From Enterobacteriaceae bacterium RIT693 (GTDB taxonomy: Bacteria > Pseudomonadota > Gammaproteobacteria > Enterobacterales > Enterobacteriaceae), in NCBI GenBank assembly GCA_009668225.1, contig WJYK01000012.1, forward strand, positions 1-64,000: DNA of 64,000 nucleotides. Direction: 5' to 3'. Of this stretch, positions 27,371-34,808 are shown piece after piece. The notes beneath the pieces were generated by a model. That model made no database searches and had not been told where the DNA came from. It saw only the letters and a list, made by a program, of their open reading frames with translations. The stretch's first letter is position 1; each line of letters begins with the position of its first letter. A program made the position numbers and the translations under genes.

Positions 27371-27826
27371 CTACGTATTGTCAGGCTTTTCCCATGTGCT
27401 CATCAGTTTGGTTTCAAGAAAATCCTGACCCGTTAAGCGAGTATATTGCCCCGTCAGCCCACAAAATGGGGGTTTATTTTCGATATATACCTCCGCAGCC
27501 AGCAGCAACTGGCTGGCCTGATTTTTGGAGAGCAGCAGGCTGGGGTAACTGATTAAAAAACGTTTTTTGTCAACGATATGGTAATAGAGTGAGCCACCGC
27601 AGGCCGGACAGAACGCTCGCCGCTCGGTATGAGAATACGTGAATATGGCAGGTTTAGATTCGCCGCAGAAATCAGGCTCATCTGCTGACGCAATATAAAG
27701 TGCAATGCCGCCACTCCATTTCTGGCAAGCGTTACCGTGGCAGGCAATCACGTCCAGCGCAGGGAATAAAATATTAAATTTTATTTTTCCACACAGACAA
27801 GAACCTTTGCATTCCAACATTGGCAT
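27371..27826 (-). CDS. GFA/CENP-V family zinc protein
   Basis: About 151 residues from the ATG at 27826; a GTG 16 codons upstream and an ATG two codons downstream are alternatives, none with a strong ribosome-binding site. The domain matches the glutathione-dependent formaldehyde-activating enzyme (GFA) fold: KGSCLCGKIKFNI, VIACHGNACQKWSGG and RRAFCPACGGSLYYHI. In this family, CxC and CxxC pairs bind a structural zinc and a CxCxxC motif binds a second zinc. Here that motif reads C-H-G-N-A-C, so the middle cysteine is glycine. The protein may therefore have lost the second metal site. Physiological role unknown. Confidence 0.75.
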   Translation of the reverse strand: MPMLECKGSCLCGKIKFNILFPALDVIACHGNACQKWSGGIALYIASADEPDFCGESKPAIFTYSHTERRAFCPACGGSLYYHIVDKKRFLISYPSLLLSKNQASQLLLAAEVYIENKPPFCGLTGQYTRLTGQDFLETKLMSTWEKPDNT

Positions 27827-27906
27827 TTTCCAGTTAGCCAGAATAAATTCTTTCCCCCTTTGGTGAGTAAGCACAGCGGCGGGAAAAGCGAGAGTGTCGT
27901 AATAAA

Positions 27907-27933
27907 AAAGCCCGGTTAAATTAACCGGGCTTT
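27907..27933 (-). terminator. Bidirectional terminator after the porin gene
   Basis: AAAGCCCGGTTAA and TTAACCGGGCTTT form a 13-bp inverted repeat, giving a GC-core hairpin with T-runs on either strand. It lies 15 bases past the porin stop codon and may also stop any transcript coming from the left. Confidence 0.8.
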
Positions 27934-27947
27934 GGCAGCTATGGAGA

Positions 27948-29039
27948 TTAGAACTGATAGGTCAGGCCAACGGCAACCACGTCGCCGGTATGGATCCCGG
28001 ACGCACGGTGGAAACGGTTATCGTCCAGCAGATTGATTTTATAATCCGCATAGGTCGACATATTTTTGTTGAAGTAATAGGTCGCACCGAGTGAGACATA
28101 CTCCACCAGCTCTTGATCGTGACGGGTACCGAGATCTTTGCCGGTAGATTTCAGGTAAGCGATGGATGGACGCAGACCGAAGTCAAATTGGTACTGCGCA
28201 ACGGCTTCGAAGTTTTGGGTCTCATTAGCAATGATGTCGTTCTTACCGTAGGCGGTCATATTGCGGGTTTCGGCATAGGTTGTTGCCAGGTAAATGTTGT
28301 TGGCATCATATTTAAGACCGACAGCCCATACTTCAGCTTTTTCACCTTCGGCATTAACACCTCTGGAGGTGCGGCCAGCCGCAACCTGAGCATCGGTACG
28401 ATCGGAGGCCGCGTAAGCGGCACTAATACCAAAGCCTTCATATTCGTAGCTAGAAGAAATACCCCATCCATCGCCATGTTGTTTATGAAGATCACGAGAG
28501 CTGGCATCTTCTTTTCCCTGGTACTGAACGGCAAAATTCAAGCCATCGATCAGGCCAAAGAAACCGGTATTACGGTAAGTTGCAACACCGGTGGTACGTG
28601 CGGTGGCGAACACGTCAGTTTGCGTCCAGGTATCACCGCCGAATTCTGGCAGCATATCGGTCCACGCACCCACATCGTAGGCTACGCCGTAGTTACGCCC
28701 ATAGTCCAAAGAACCGTAATCAGCGAATTTTAAACCTGCAAAGGCCAGGCGCGTTTTGTTCCCTTTCGCCCCATCAGATTCCGCGTTATTAGCACTGAAA
28801 TTATACTCCCACTGGCCATATCCAGTGAGCTGATCGGCAATCTGGGTTTCACCTTTAAAACCTAAACGGGCATAAGTTTTATCGCCATCTTCACCGGTAT
28901 CATTAGTGAAATAGTGAAGCGCAGTTACTTTTCCATAAAGGTCCAACTTATTACCGTCTTTATTATACACGCCTGCTGCATTTAACGTGCCTGCCGCTAA
29001 TAAAGATGAGACGGCCACAGCTACCAGTTTTAAGTTCAT
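27948..29039 (-). CDS. General outer-membrane porin (OmpC/OmpF/NmpC family)
   Basis: A 363-residue trimeric porin. Signal peptide [21 protein letters not shown] is followed by [17 protein letters not shown], the constriction-loop element [12 protein letters not shown], and the C-terminal barrel strand ending VAVGLTYQF with terminal phenylalanine. These are diagnostic for the enterobacterial general porins. Which paralogue (OmpC, OmpF, PhoE, OmpN, NmpC) cannot be assigned with confidence. The gene stands alone with its own terminator and an exceptionally AT-rich upstream region. Confidence 0.93.
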   Translation of the reverse strand: MNLKLVAVAVSSLLAAGTLNAAGVYNKDGNKLDLYGKVTALHYFTNDTGEDGDKTYARLGFKGETQIADQLTGYGQWEYNFSANNAESDGAKGNKTRLAFAGLKFADYGSLDYGRNYGVAYDVGAWTDMLPEFGGDTWTQTDVFATARTTGVATYRNTGFFGLIDGLNFAVQYQGKEDASSRDLHKQHGDGWGISSSYEYEGFGISAAYAASDRTDAQVAAGRTSRGVNAEGEKAEVWAVGLKYDANNIYLATTYAETRNMTAYGKNDIIANETQNFEAVAQYQFDFGLRPSIAYLKSTGKDLGTRHDQELVEYVSLGATYYFNKNMSTYADYKINLLDDNRFHRASGIHTGDVVAVGLTYQF

Positions 29040-29871
29040 ATTATTCGTCCCTAATGATTAAAAAAACACTTCAACTCACTGAAGTGCAATCATTATTAAT
29101 AACGAAAATGCTGGTTACAAACAAAAGTTCTCAAATAACCATCTATTTTTACTTATCGTGATCGCCGTCGTCGTTGTTAAATGATAAATATCAATTTATA
29201 AGGCCTACATTTTACAACTCACTAAAAAACAACAAAAACACCTCATACAACAGAAATTTAAACCCACCAACCACGCCAATGAAAAAATAAAAAACCAACC
29301 AATACATACAACACATGTTTTTGAAAATCAAATAAAATATAAAAAACACACTAAAATACAAATGTAATACCAAAAAACATTCACTGAAATTATCAATTTA
29401 TAGATAAAAACACAATAAAATAAAAATCAAAACTCATTGAAAACATAATGAAAACATTCATCCCCACCTCACAGTGCGGCGGAGATGGCCCTGGCAATAC
29501 AAGTAATGACACTCGATTTACCGAACACCAGGATAAAGATTAAGACTATTCTCGTGAAATAAAGTTATTTAGTCACCCTCTGTTTTAGCGAAAAGCGGAT
29601 TTGCTTAGTGAAAAAGATACGGTGTTAGCGGGAAGACTGGCTGACATAAACCGCAATGAGAAGCGCTACTCGGCTAGCCGAGGTTTACTCAACTCGGGGA
29701 TGGCGGCTTGTTATTACGGTGCGTCGTTCATTGTACATACCGTTACACAGCAACGCTCATCATCGAAGGGGAGCCTGGTATATAGTGCTGCTATACACAG
29801 GGATGATTTGTTGTAGTGATAAAAACTAACAAATTTTAAACAAATGGCCGTCATGTAACCTTACTTTTATA
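29040..29871. promoter_or_regulatory. 832-bp AT-rich region between the porin and dlt operon
   Basis: This region holds the divergent promoters of the porin (minus) and the dlt operon (plus). From 29221 to 29460 the plus strand has only about 10 G but about 46 C residues in 240 bases. At 29774-29801 there is an imperfect dyad (CCTGGTATATAG ... CTATACACAGG). At 29826-29842 the minus strand reads TGTTTA-N5-TGTTAG, similar to a PhoP box. No gene with support was found. Confidence 0.5.
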
Positions 29872-31008
29872 ATGAAAATCAAAAATACTCTCTGCCTACA
29901 TATCCTGATGGCCTTGCTTGCCATCCTGTTCCTATGCGTTCCTCCCCTGGTGACGAGCTTCGATCCGCCGCTAACGTTTCAGCCGTTGATTAAAACAATG
30001 GAGGGAACACCAAAAGATCAAAAAGAGAAAATAGCGACAATTTCCCATGCATTACAAGGTAATGCGCTGTTCTTCCTCGGGGCATCTGAGGTTTCCACAT
30101 CTGAAGATGAACATTACGCTGTATATAATTACTTTAATAAGCAATTACATCAGCCGGTGGTGGCCTATGGTGATAGTTATGTTGATAACATCACTCAGTT
30201 CCTGCTGCTTTCGCGTTTTAAAAATGACCTTAACGCAAACAGCAGAATTGTCCTGTTGTTTGCGCCAGATAGCTTTTATTTCGACAGCATTCCTCCGGCC
30301 ATTTTTGCCGACCATTTCCCATCCGCTATTTTTAATCCACTGATGGCAGATGAAAAAACACGTCCCTTCCTTGTCAATTACTTACACCACATTAATGAAG
30401 AGGATATAAGCCATTTAACCTTCGGCGAAATGAATGCTTATGGCTGGCATCCGCAGGTGATTTGGCAGGAAGTTAATTATGAGTTTGCTAACTTCTGCAC
30501 GATGGTAAAAAACGACTGGCTGGCAAGGCTGCATATTGTTCCTGAGTCACCTCGCCCCTGGCCGCATCCTGCAACAAAAAGCATTGCGCCGGACTGGAAT
30601 CAACAGCTGGCTCAGGCTCAGGTGCTGAACCAATCCCGCCACGAAAGCGCAGCCACACTGTGGATGGATAAAAGTGTCTTTAACGACGAAAAAACGCCGG
30701 AAGAGTGGTACGAAACCCCTGCGGTAAGCCGCCAAATGCAGGCTTTCCAGGCCACGATCGAACTGCTGAAAGCGCGCCATGCTCAGTTTGTTGTGATTGT
30801 CGACCCGCTAAACCCCTGGGCGCTGAAAAACACGCAAAAATTCCGGCCGATCGACAGCCAAATCAGGGCGTATCTCGAGCAAAACCAGGTGCGCTATTTC
30901 GATATGTACGCGCAGCCCTATCAGAATGGCTGGAACTGGGACCGGCTGCACCCAACGGAACTGGCATGGGTCGCCATGGACCGCTTTATTGCTGAGAGCT
31001 TTAGATGA
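29872..31008 (+). CDS. dltD: DltD-like D-alanyl transfer protein
   Basis: A 378-residue protein with one N-terminal membrane anchor (about 8-30) and an extracytoplasmic SGNH-hydrolase-like domain. Family features are FLGASEVS (candidate nucleophile Ser72 in the GxSE box), PVVAYGDSYVDN, and a C-terminal DRLHPTE with Asp357 and His360 as the other catalytic residues. DltD in Gram-positive bacteria is required for D-alanylation of teichoic acids. Here it is the first gene of a D-X-B-A-C operon and its stop overlaps the start of the DltX-like gene. In a Gram-negative host the acceptor is not teichoic acid, so the target is unknown. Confidence 0.85.
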   Translation: MKIKNTLCLHILMALLAILFLCVPPLVTSFDPPLTFQPLIKTMEGTPKDQKEKIATISHALQGNALFFLGASEVSTSEDEHYAVYNYFNKQLHQPVVAYGDSYVDNITQFLLLSRFKNDLNANSRIVLLFAPDSFYFDSIPPAIFADHFPSAIFNPLMADEKTRPFLVNYLHHINEEDISHLTFGEMNAYGWHPQVIWQEVNYEFANFCTMVKNDWLARLHIVPESPRPWPHPATKSIAPDWNQQLAQAQVLNQSRHESAATLWMDKSVFNDEKTPEEWYETPAVSRQMQAFQATIELLKARHAQFVVIVDPLNPWALKNTQKFRPIDSQIRAYLEQNQVRYFDMYAQPYQNGWNWDRLHPTELAWVAMDRFIAESFR

Positions 31009-31127
31009 TGAAAACCGCAGTTCGTCTTTTTGTTCTTTACCTGCTGCTGGCGGTCACCATCGTTGCGTGGTCTTCGGTTGACGACAGCATGAATTTAAAA
31101 GTGCATTTTGAATATCAAAAATTTTGA
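31005..31127 (+). CDS. dltX: DltX-like membrane microprotein
   Basis: A 40-codon gene overlapping the dltD stop by 4 bases, with DltB starting 7 bases after it. The product is MMKTAVRLFVLYLLLAVTIV, then AWSSVDDSMNLKVHFEYQKF. It has one membrane segment (about 5-22) and a C-terminal FEYQKF. Gram-positive DltX is about 45-50 residues with one membrane helix and a C-terminal FxYxxF motif whose tyrosine carries D-alanine. This matches exactly (Phe35, Tyr37, Phe40). Its place inside the dlt operon, next to dltB, supports the call. Confidence 0.85.
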   Translation: MMKTAVRLFVLYLLLAVTIVAWSSVDDSMNLKVHFEYQKF

Positions 31128-31134
31128 AGGATGA

Positions 31135-32256
31135 ATGATGTACAGTTCCGGAACATTTTTTTTCTTTCTGTTTTCATCAGCACTGCTGTTCGCTCTGGTT
31201 AACCGGGTATTACATTACCGGCTAACCTATTTAGCGGCTTTTTCTGTGTTAGCGGCGTTAGGCTGGGGATATATCTTCCAGGGCGACTATATTGTTCCGG
31301 TGGCGGTATTCTTTGCTTTTTATATTCTTGTCACATTAAAAGAGAAAGGCTGGTTAAAAACGTGGCAGGCGGTGAGCCTGACACTGCTGCCGTTATTGCT
31401 GGTGAAATTACACCTCAATAACCATTGGGGCATGATTGGCCTTTCCTTTATGACCTTCCGTGCTATTGACGTGCTGCTGTACCGCAGCAAAAAAGATGGG
31501 CGGAACTTCCTGCATTACTTCTGCTATCTCTTTATGCCCTTTATTATCCTGGCCGGCCCAATGTACCGCTGGAAAACCTGGGTTAACGATATCAACAAAC
31601 CGGTATTCAGGCTTGAGCGCGCACAATTTCTGCTGGCCGTGGAGCAAATCGTGACCGGCGTTGTGCAGAAGTTCTTATTCGCGATGCTGATCGACAACCT
31701 GGTGATTGAGTCCTGGAGCCATCGGCCGTTTACCTTAACCGTTGGCGTGGTGATGTCTCTGGCTTATAGCGCCTACCTCTATTTTGATTTTGCCGGTTAC
31801 AGCAACATGGCTATCGGCGCCGGCCGCCTGTTTGGCCTGAACATACCGGCCAACTTCAATATGCCGATTCTGGCTAAAAATCCGCAAGATTTCTGGCGCC
31901 GTTTCCACATCAGCCTGTCCGAGTGGCTGCGCGACGTTGTCTTTATGCCGATTTACATGAATCTGATGAAGCTCGACTTTTTCCGTCAAAACAAAACGCT
32001 GGCACAGAACGTAGGGATCTTTTGCACGCTCTTTTGCATGGGGGCATGGAACGGGCTTGAACGACATTACGTCATCAGCGGCGCGCTGTTCGGCGCCATT
32101 TCCGTTGCTCACAACATGCTGCAGTGGTCAGCCAAACGCAGCCCGGCACTGGGCAACTGGCTACGTTATCCGATTATTGTGTTTTTTGGACGAATTCTGA
32201 CGCTGGCAAGCGCCGCGGCCTCCCTTTACATCTTTAGTGGAATGTCTCCTCTATGA
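31135..32256 (+). CDS. dltB: DltB-like MBOAT acyltransferase
   Basis: A 373-residue multi-pass membrane protein of the MBOAT family. The family elements are DFAGYSNMAIGAGRLFG, NPQDFWRRFHISLSEWLRD (His258) and MGAWNGLERHYVISG, where His311 is the expected catalytic histidine. DltB takes D-alanine from DltC on the cytoplasmic side and passes it across the membrane, probably through the DltX tyrosine. A GAAGG site precedes the start; a second ATG lies one codon on. The stop overlaps the dltA start by 4 bases. Confidence 0.92.
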   Translation: MMYSSGTFFFFLFSSALLFALVNRVLHYRLTYLAAFSVLAALGWGYIFQGDYIVPVAVFFAFYILVTLKEKGWLKTWQAVSLTLLPLLLVKLHLNNHWGMIGLSFMTFRAIDVLLYRSKKDGRNFLHYFCYLFMPFIILAGPMYRWKTWVNDINKPVFRLERAQFLLAVEQIVTGVVQKFLFAMLIDNLVIESWSHRPFTLTVGVVMSLAYSAYLYFDFAGYSNMAIGAGRLFGLNIPANFNMPILAKNPQDFWRRFHISLSEWLRDVVFMPIYMNLMKLDFFRQNKTLAQNVGIFCTLFCMGAWNGLERHYVISGALFGAISVAHNMLQWSAKRSPALGNWLRYPIIVFFGRILTLASAAASLYIFSGMSPL

Positions 32257-33686
32257 ACCTTCACCCCGAGCTTCAGGAACTGCAGGATTTTCTGCGTACG
32301 GCATTACTCAGCCCCGCGCGCCCACATCAGTTAGCCATTAGCGGCAGCGATGACGCACTCACCTGGCTGCAGCTTTCCGTCGCGGCTACGGACTGGGCGC
32401 AGCGCTATCAACAATGCCAGCAGCCCGCCGGAACACCGGTCGTGTTATACGGGCACCAGCAGGCTGAGTTCGCCGTTGCCATCTACAGTTGCATGCTACA
32501 TAACATCCCGTATGTTCCGGTGGACTGCATCTATCCTAAAGAACGGCTGAAAGAGATCTGTCAGTTGGCTAACGCCCCCTACTATTATGATGTCGTCACC
32601 AGACAATTCATCGCTACCGGCGAAGCGGGAAGCGTGCTGGACGAGCCGAACCTGGCTTACATCATGTTCACGTCTGGCAGTACCGGAAAGCCTAAAGGCG
32701 TGCAGATTGGTCGTGAAAGCCTGTGGCACTTTATGAAGTGGGTGCGCGAAGACTTTTCATTGCCTGATATCCCTGTACTGATGAACCATGCGGTCTTCAG
32801 TTTCGATCTTTCGCTGATCCCCTTGCTGGCGAACCTGGCTACCGGCGGCCATATTGTGCTCAACGCGAAAGAGGATATCGCGGCGGAAAACTGGCTTGAG
32901 CGCCTGAAAAACAACGGCGTTTCCGCCTGGGTTTCCACCCCTTCATTCGCCTACCAAAAGCTGCTCTCCCCTCAGTTCAGCAGTGATTATTTGCCCGAAC
33001 TGAGCGTGTTTGTGTTCATCGGTGAAGTGCTGAATAAAGCGCTGGTAAAACAGCTGCGTCGTCGTTTCCCTCAGGCCAAAATCCTTAACTCCTATGGCCC
33101 AACGGAAGCGACCATCGCCACGACAGTGATTGAAATCACCGATGAGATCCTGCACAGCGAAAACGACCTGCTGCCGGTCGGTACCATGATGCCTGAGTCG
33201 AGAATGGAGATTACCGCTGAAGGCGAGCTAATTATCTGGGGTAAAAACGTCATGCGTGGCTACCTCGGGCTGCCGCAGGAAAACGCCGAAAAACTGCTGA
33301 GCCATGAAAATGAGGCCTACCGCGGCTACCGAACCGGCGACCTCGGTTACGAAGACGGGCTGCTTTACTGCCAGGGCCGCAACGACAGCCAAATCAAGCT
33401 CAACGGCTACCGCATTGAAATCAACGAAATTGAAAACCGCCTGCTGGCAATGTCCGGCATTAGTGAAGCCGTAGTCCTGCCCCTGATGAAATCCGGTGGG
33501 GGCGTGCTGCGTATTGCGGCGTTCTGCGTAACGGGTTTAGCCCCGGAAACCATCAAGACTTCGCTTTCAAAGGTGATCCCGCCTTATATGGTGCCGTCTC
33601 AGATCATTATTAAAGATACGTTACCGCTTAACCCTAACGGCAAAATCGACCGCAAGCTGCTGGATACCCAGGCTCGCACGAACTAA
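32253..33686 (+). CDS. dltA: D-alanine--D-alanyl carrier protein ligase DltA
   Basis: A 477-residue adenylation enzyme. Motifs are YIMFTSGSTGKPKGVQIGRE, NSYGPTEATIATT, YRTGDLGYEDG, LNGYRIEINEIENRL and the C-terminal LNPNGKIDRK with the catalytic lysine. These are the core motifs of DltA and related adenylate-forming enzymes. It activates D-alanine as the adenylate and loads it on DltC. Context (DltB, DltC, DltD, DltX) distinguishes it from a peptide synthetase module. Close to DltC: 16-base gap. Confidence 0.92.
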   Translation: MNLHPELQELQDFLRTALLSPARPHQLAISGSDDALTWLQLSVAATDWAQRYQQCQQPAGTPVVLYGHQQAEFAVAIYSCMLHNIPYVPVDCIYPKERLKEICQLANAPYYYDVVTRQFIATGEAGSVLDEPNLAYIMFTSGSTGKPKGVQIGRESLWHFMKWVREDFSLPDIPVLMNHAVFSFDLSLIPLLANLATGGHIVLNAKEDIAAENWLERLKNNGVSAWVSTPSFAYQKLLSPQFSSDYLPELSVFVFIGEVLNKALVKQLRRRFPQAKILNSYGPTEATIATTVIEITDEILHSENDLLPVGTMMPESRMEITAEGELIIWGKNVMRGYLGLPQENAEKLLSHENEAYRGYRTGDLGYEDGLLYCQGRNDSQIKLNGYRIEINEIENRLLAMSGISEAVVLPLMKSGGGVLRIAAFCVTGLAPETIKTSLSKVIPPYMVPSQIIIKDTLPLNPNGKIDRKLLDTQARTN

Positions 33687-33701
33687 TTACCCCAGGAAAA
33701 A

Positions 33702-33926
33702 ATGATGGAACAAGATATTCTCGCCCTGTTTGAAAAAGTGTTATCCCGCAAAGTGGGTTTTAACGATGAACTGATTGAGTCTGATATTCTCGACTCGATT
33801 CTGGCCGTAGATTTGGTGCTGGAAGTCCAGGATATTTACGGCTGTACAATCCCACCGACTGAAGTGGCAAATGTCCTGAAAACGCCTGCGGAGCTAGCCC
33901 GCTACATTGAAGAAAACCGCGGGTAA
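33702..33926 (+). CDS. dltC: D-alanyl carrier protein DltC
   Basis: A 74-residue acyl-carrier-like protein. The phosphopantetheine site is Ser32 in ILDSILAVD, the usual DS[L/I/M] motif. It receives D-alanine from DltA and feeds DltB. A second ATG one codon in is also possible as start. A terminator follows, closing the operon. Confidence 0.92.
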   Translation: MMEQDILALFEKVLSRKVGFNDELIESDILDSILAVDLVLEVQDIYGCTIPPTEVANVLKTPAELARYIEENRG

Positions 33927-33946
33927 ACCTTAACGAGGCCCGGTTT

Positions 33947-33982
33947 AAAGACCCTGGATGCTCATGCCTCCGGGGTCTTTTT
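33947..33982 (+). terminator. Terminator of the dlt operon
   Basis: AAAGACCCTGGA pairs with TCCGGGGTCTTT (12 bp, one wobble) and is followed by TTTGTTT. It begins 21 bases after the dltC stop codon. Confidence 0.82.
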
Positions 33983-34355
33983 GTTTCAATGCCGCATCGC
34001 CGATGATTCATTAATAACTCGTGGGAACAGGCAGATGATAAGAAGTAAATGCGTGTAGAAGAACGCCTCAGGGCTGACGACGACTCGCCAGCGACACAGC
34101 GCGACACGCAAACGACGATGCAAAAAGACCTTGTCTACCGAACCTGCTCACTGAAAACCGTTCAGCTTGCGCAGGACAAAGGGTTAGAAGAAGAGCATCA
34201 CGACTACAGCCACTATCCGGATAAGCTCGCGTTTACGCTCAAAACGAGCGCGCAAATTTATAAAAGCACTGGATTCGGGGGTAATTTCACTTCGCGGCAC
34301 CTTTAATTCAATCACGGGGCTCCCGTGATTGAATTGATTGGGGCGCGCTTAGAAG
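33983..34355. other. Intergenic region after dlt with a perfect 14-bp hairpin
   Basis: This stretch separates the dlt operon from the chitinase-linked genes. A plus-strand frame at 34049-34306 is open for 85 codons but has no recognised domain and no good ribosome-binding site; I do not call it a gene. At 34305-34335, AATTCAATCACGGG and its complement flank a 3-base loop; this may end the minus-strand gene to its right. Confidence 0.45.
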
Positions 34356-34757
34356 CTACTCGCTTGCATGATGAATCGGCAGCACCTGTGGCTGGCTGCT
34401 TTTTCCCGCTGGGGTAACGACGACTTCATTTTGTCGCGGCAGGTGCTCAGGGCAGGCACCGTATACCTGCATTGTTTCCCCCGGCTGAAGCGTCGTCTTT
34501 ACTAACGTTAACGGCATCTCATCAGGCATGAGCTTTACGTCGCGCTCAAGATCAATCGCTGATTTACCGGTGTTGGTTACCGTTAGTTCGTTTCCCTTCG
34601 CTTTCCAGGCCAGCGAGCGCAATGTCTCAGGCTGATGTGCAGAAGCACTTTGCTGCGTGTCTTTCGCCATCACCCCGGTGGCCTGTGCCAGAGAGCAGGA
34701 AAAAAACAGGATCAGCGGCAAAGCGGGAAGTATCCTTAGGGCGTTGTTCATCGTCAT
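34356..34757 (-). CDS. Small exported protein with a pilus-chaperone-like half domain (tentative)
   Basis: A 133-residue protein with a signal peptide (ILPALPLILFFSCSLAQA). The segment LAWKAKGNELTVTNTGKSAIDL followed by LQPGETMQVYGACP resembles one Ig-like domain of PapD-type periplasmic chaperones, but it is much shorter than a full chaperone (about 230 residues). It lies 51 bases downstream of the first chitinase on the same strand, separated by a 9-bp hairpin without a T-run, so the two may be co-transcribed. A role in chitinase export or folding is only a guess. Confidence 0.5.
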   Translation of the reverse strand: MTMNNALRILPALPLILFFSCSLAQATGVMAKDTQQSASAHQPETLRSLAWKAKGNELTVTNTGKSAIDLERDVKLMPDEMPLTLVKTTLQPGETMQVYGACPEHLPRQNEVVVTPAGKSSQPQVLPIHHASE

Positions 34758-34769
34758 CTTTCTCGTTAT

Positions 34770-34793
34770 GGCCTCTGCACGGAGGCAGAGGCC
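34770..34793 (-). other. Intercistronic hairpin after the first chitinase
   Basis: GGCCTCTGC-ACGGAG-GCAGAGGCC is a perfect 9-bp stem. No T-run follows on the minus strand, so it looks more like a processing or stability element than a strong terminator. Confidence 0.5.
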
Positions 34794-34808
34794 AGCGGGT
34801 TTACAGCG

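Noticed and set aside
29601-29816. 71-codon plus-strand frame before dltD
   Set aside because: It lies inside a promoter region, has no recognised domain and overlaps putative regulatory dyads.
32253-33926. DltA and DltC as a small non-ribosomal peptide synthetase module
   Set aside because: No condensation or thioesterase domain is present, while DltB, DltD and a DltX-like gene are directly upstream, so the D-alanylation reading is stronger.
34049-34306. 85-codon plus-strand frame after dltC
   Set aside because: No domain, weak start context and odd composition; it lies after a clear operon terminator.
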